DNA of 6,568 bases from Gammaproteobacteria bacterium. GTDB lineage: Bacteria > Pseudomonadota > Gammaproteobacteria > Immundisolibacterales > Immundisolibacteraceae. The translations under genes were made by a program, and so were the position numbers. The stretch's first letter is position 1. The number at the start of each line of letters is the position of its first letter. This document shows positions 6,089-6,568 of the stretch, piece after piece. The stretch covers positions 1-6,568 of the forward strand of contig QNFC01000099.1 in NCBI GenBank assembly GCA_003645395.1. Reading direction: 5' to 3'. The notes beneath the pieces are model-generated. The model made no database searches. It was given only the letters and a program-made list of their open reading frames with translations, and was not told the origin of the DNA.

Positions 6089-6130
6089 CTTGAGGGATGA
6101 GTCGGCGCCTGGGTGAAGAGCTTGAGGGAT
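6089..6130. repeat. Pair of 10-bp direct repeats CTTGAGGGAT, 32 bp apart
   Basis: CTTGAGGGAT occurs at 6089-6098 and 6121-6130. The start-to-start distance of 32 bp is about three helical turns, which puts both copies on the same DNA face. The copies flank a weak FliA-like promoter: one overlaps its -35 region and the other abuts the -10. This layout would suit a dimeric regulator, but no regulator is identified. Confidence 0.5.
6099..6125 (-). promoter_or_regulatory. Weak FliA-like promoter candidate for the chemoreceptor gene
   Basis: The minus strand has a -35-like TCAAGCTC (6118-6125; 5 of 8 to TAAAGTTT), an 11-bp spacer, and a -10-like GCCGACTC (6099-6106; 5 of 8 to GCCGATAA). Spacing is right but the match is poor compared with the promoter at 3539-3565. 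The leader would be about 105 nt. It is offered because chemoreceptor genes are commonly FliA-dependent and no good sigma-70 promoter was seen here. Confidence 0.3.
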
Positions 6131-6568
6131 ATCAACGCATGATCGTTCGAGGAGACTGGCGCGCTTCAGACTTGCGGTAATTACCTCAGCTGAACATGCC
6201 ACTTTGCTTCGGCAGAGTCCGATAGGGACGAGCGGCTTAACCAGGCCCTGATCGCTGTAGTGAACCAGGCTTTTATGAGTCGTGGCAGGTCAGTAAAGCG
6301 GTGATGCCGCGGACCCTGGCCTGGGTCAGGGTTTGGGCAGCAAAGCTTCGCGATAGCAAATTTTAGTTTACCCGCGGTGCGCCCAGTTCGATGGGGTTAG
6401 GCTAATAGCGCAGAAGGCTGACAGAACGGCAGAGTCAGGAGCTCTGATGCAAGACTCCGGTTTTAACGGGCTGTCGATAAAGCTGGTCGCGGCCTCATTG
6501 GCTAACGACCTGGGTTTTGGTCAGTGCCGGTCTAGTGCACAGTGAGTGCTAGCGGACAGGCTATGCCG
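6131..6568. other. Mostly non-coding stretch upstream of the chemoreceptor gene
   Basis: I see no gene of normal length here. All three minus-strand frames entering from the right edge hit stops within about 16 codons. The stretch has a short inverted repeat ACCCTG, 8 nt, CAGGGT (6313-6332) without a following T run, and a repeated octamer AACCAGGC (6239 and 6264). There is no tRNA-like or rRNA-like sequence. It may be plain intergenic DNA or old decayed coding sequence. Confidence 0.55.
6447..6545 (+). CDS. Speculative 32-residue ORF on the plus strand
   Basis: ATG at 6447 follows AGGAG (6437-6441) by five bases and opens a 32-codon frame ending at TGA. The product has a mildly hydrophobic middle (LSIKLVAASLA) and no recognised motif. 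No promoter was identified and it stands alone in a gene-poor stretch. The good ribosome site is the only positive evidence, and chance is a fair explanation. Confidence 0.2.
   Translation: MQDSGFNGLSIKLVAASLANDLGFGQCRSSAQ

Noticed and set aside
6313..6332. Inverted repeat ACCCTG...CAGGGT as a terminator
   Set aside because: There is no T run on either side and the loop can pair in a competing way, so it is more likely chance.
6131..6568. CRISPR array, tRNA or insertion sequence end in the gene-poor stretch
   Set aside because: There are no regularly spaced repeats, no cloverleaf-like pairing with a CCA end, and no terminal inverted repeats or transposase fragments that I can see.

Overview
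The window looks like chromosomal DNA of a motile, probably marine or environmental gammaproteobacterium. The basis is an Aer-type chemoreceptor ending in a CheR-docking pentapeptide, a FliA (sigma-28) style promoter, moderate GC content, and a proteobacterial type of Ser/Thr kinase. The genus cannot be read from the sequence. All well-supported genes lie on the minus strand, so transcription runs from right to left.

Right part (5989-6568): about 580 bp with no convincing long gene. It holds the leader of the chemoreceptor gene (Shine-Dalgarno site, two small hairpins, a pair of 10-bp direct repeats around a weak FliA-like promoter) and one speculative 32-codon ORF on the plus strand.

Centre (3622-5988): a 788-residue chemoreceptor. 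Its order is an Aer-like FAD-type PAS domain, two membrane helices, HAMP, a second PAS, two more HAMP-like units, a 36-heptad-type signalling hairpin, and a C-terminal EWEEF tail.

Left part (1-3565): an apparent operon starting at a near-consensus FliA promoter (3539-3565). In order it contains an unreported-looking 20-codon leader ORF with a strong GGAGG site, whose stop overlaps the start of a 157-residue protein of unknown function; a 500-residue protein with an atypical receiver-like domain, an internal duplicated Pro-rich linker and an unknown C-terminal domain; and, 2 nt further on, a protein that fuses a Ser/Thr kinase to an MglA/Ras-like small GTPase. The last gene runs off the left edge before its G5 region and stop.

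The genes suggest a chemoreceptor next to a flagellar-sigma-controlled signalling operon (unknown protein, receiver-like adaptor, kinase-GTPase). The most interesting candidate for an undescribed system is this operon: the kinase-GTPase and receiver-like partner are probably made together with the flagella and could act in polarity, motility or chemosensory control. That role is inferred; the domain content and the promoter are seen directly.
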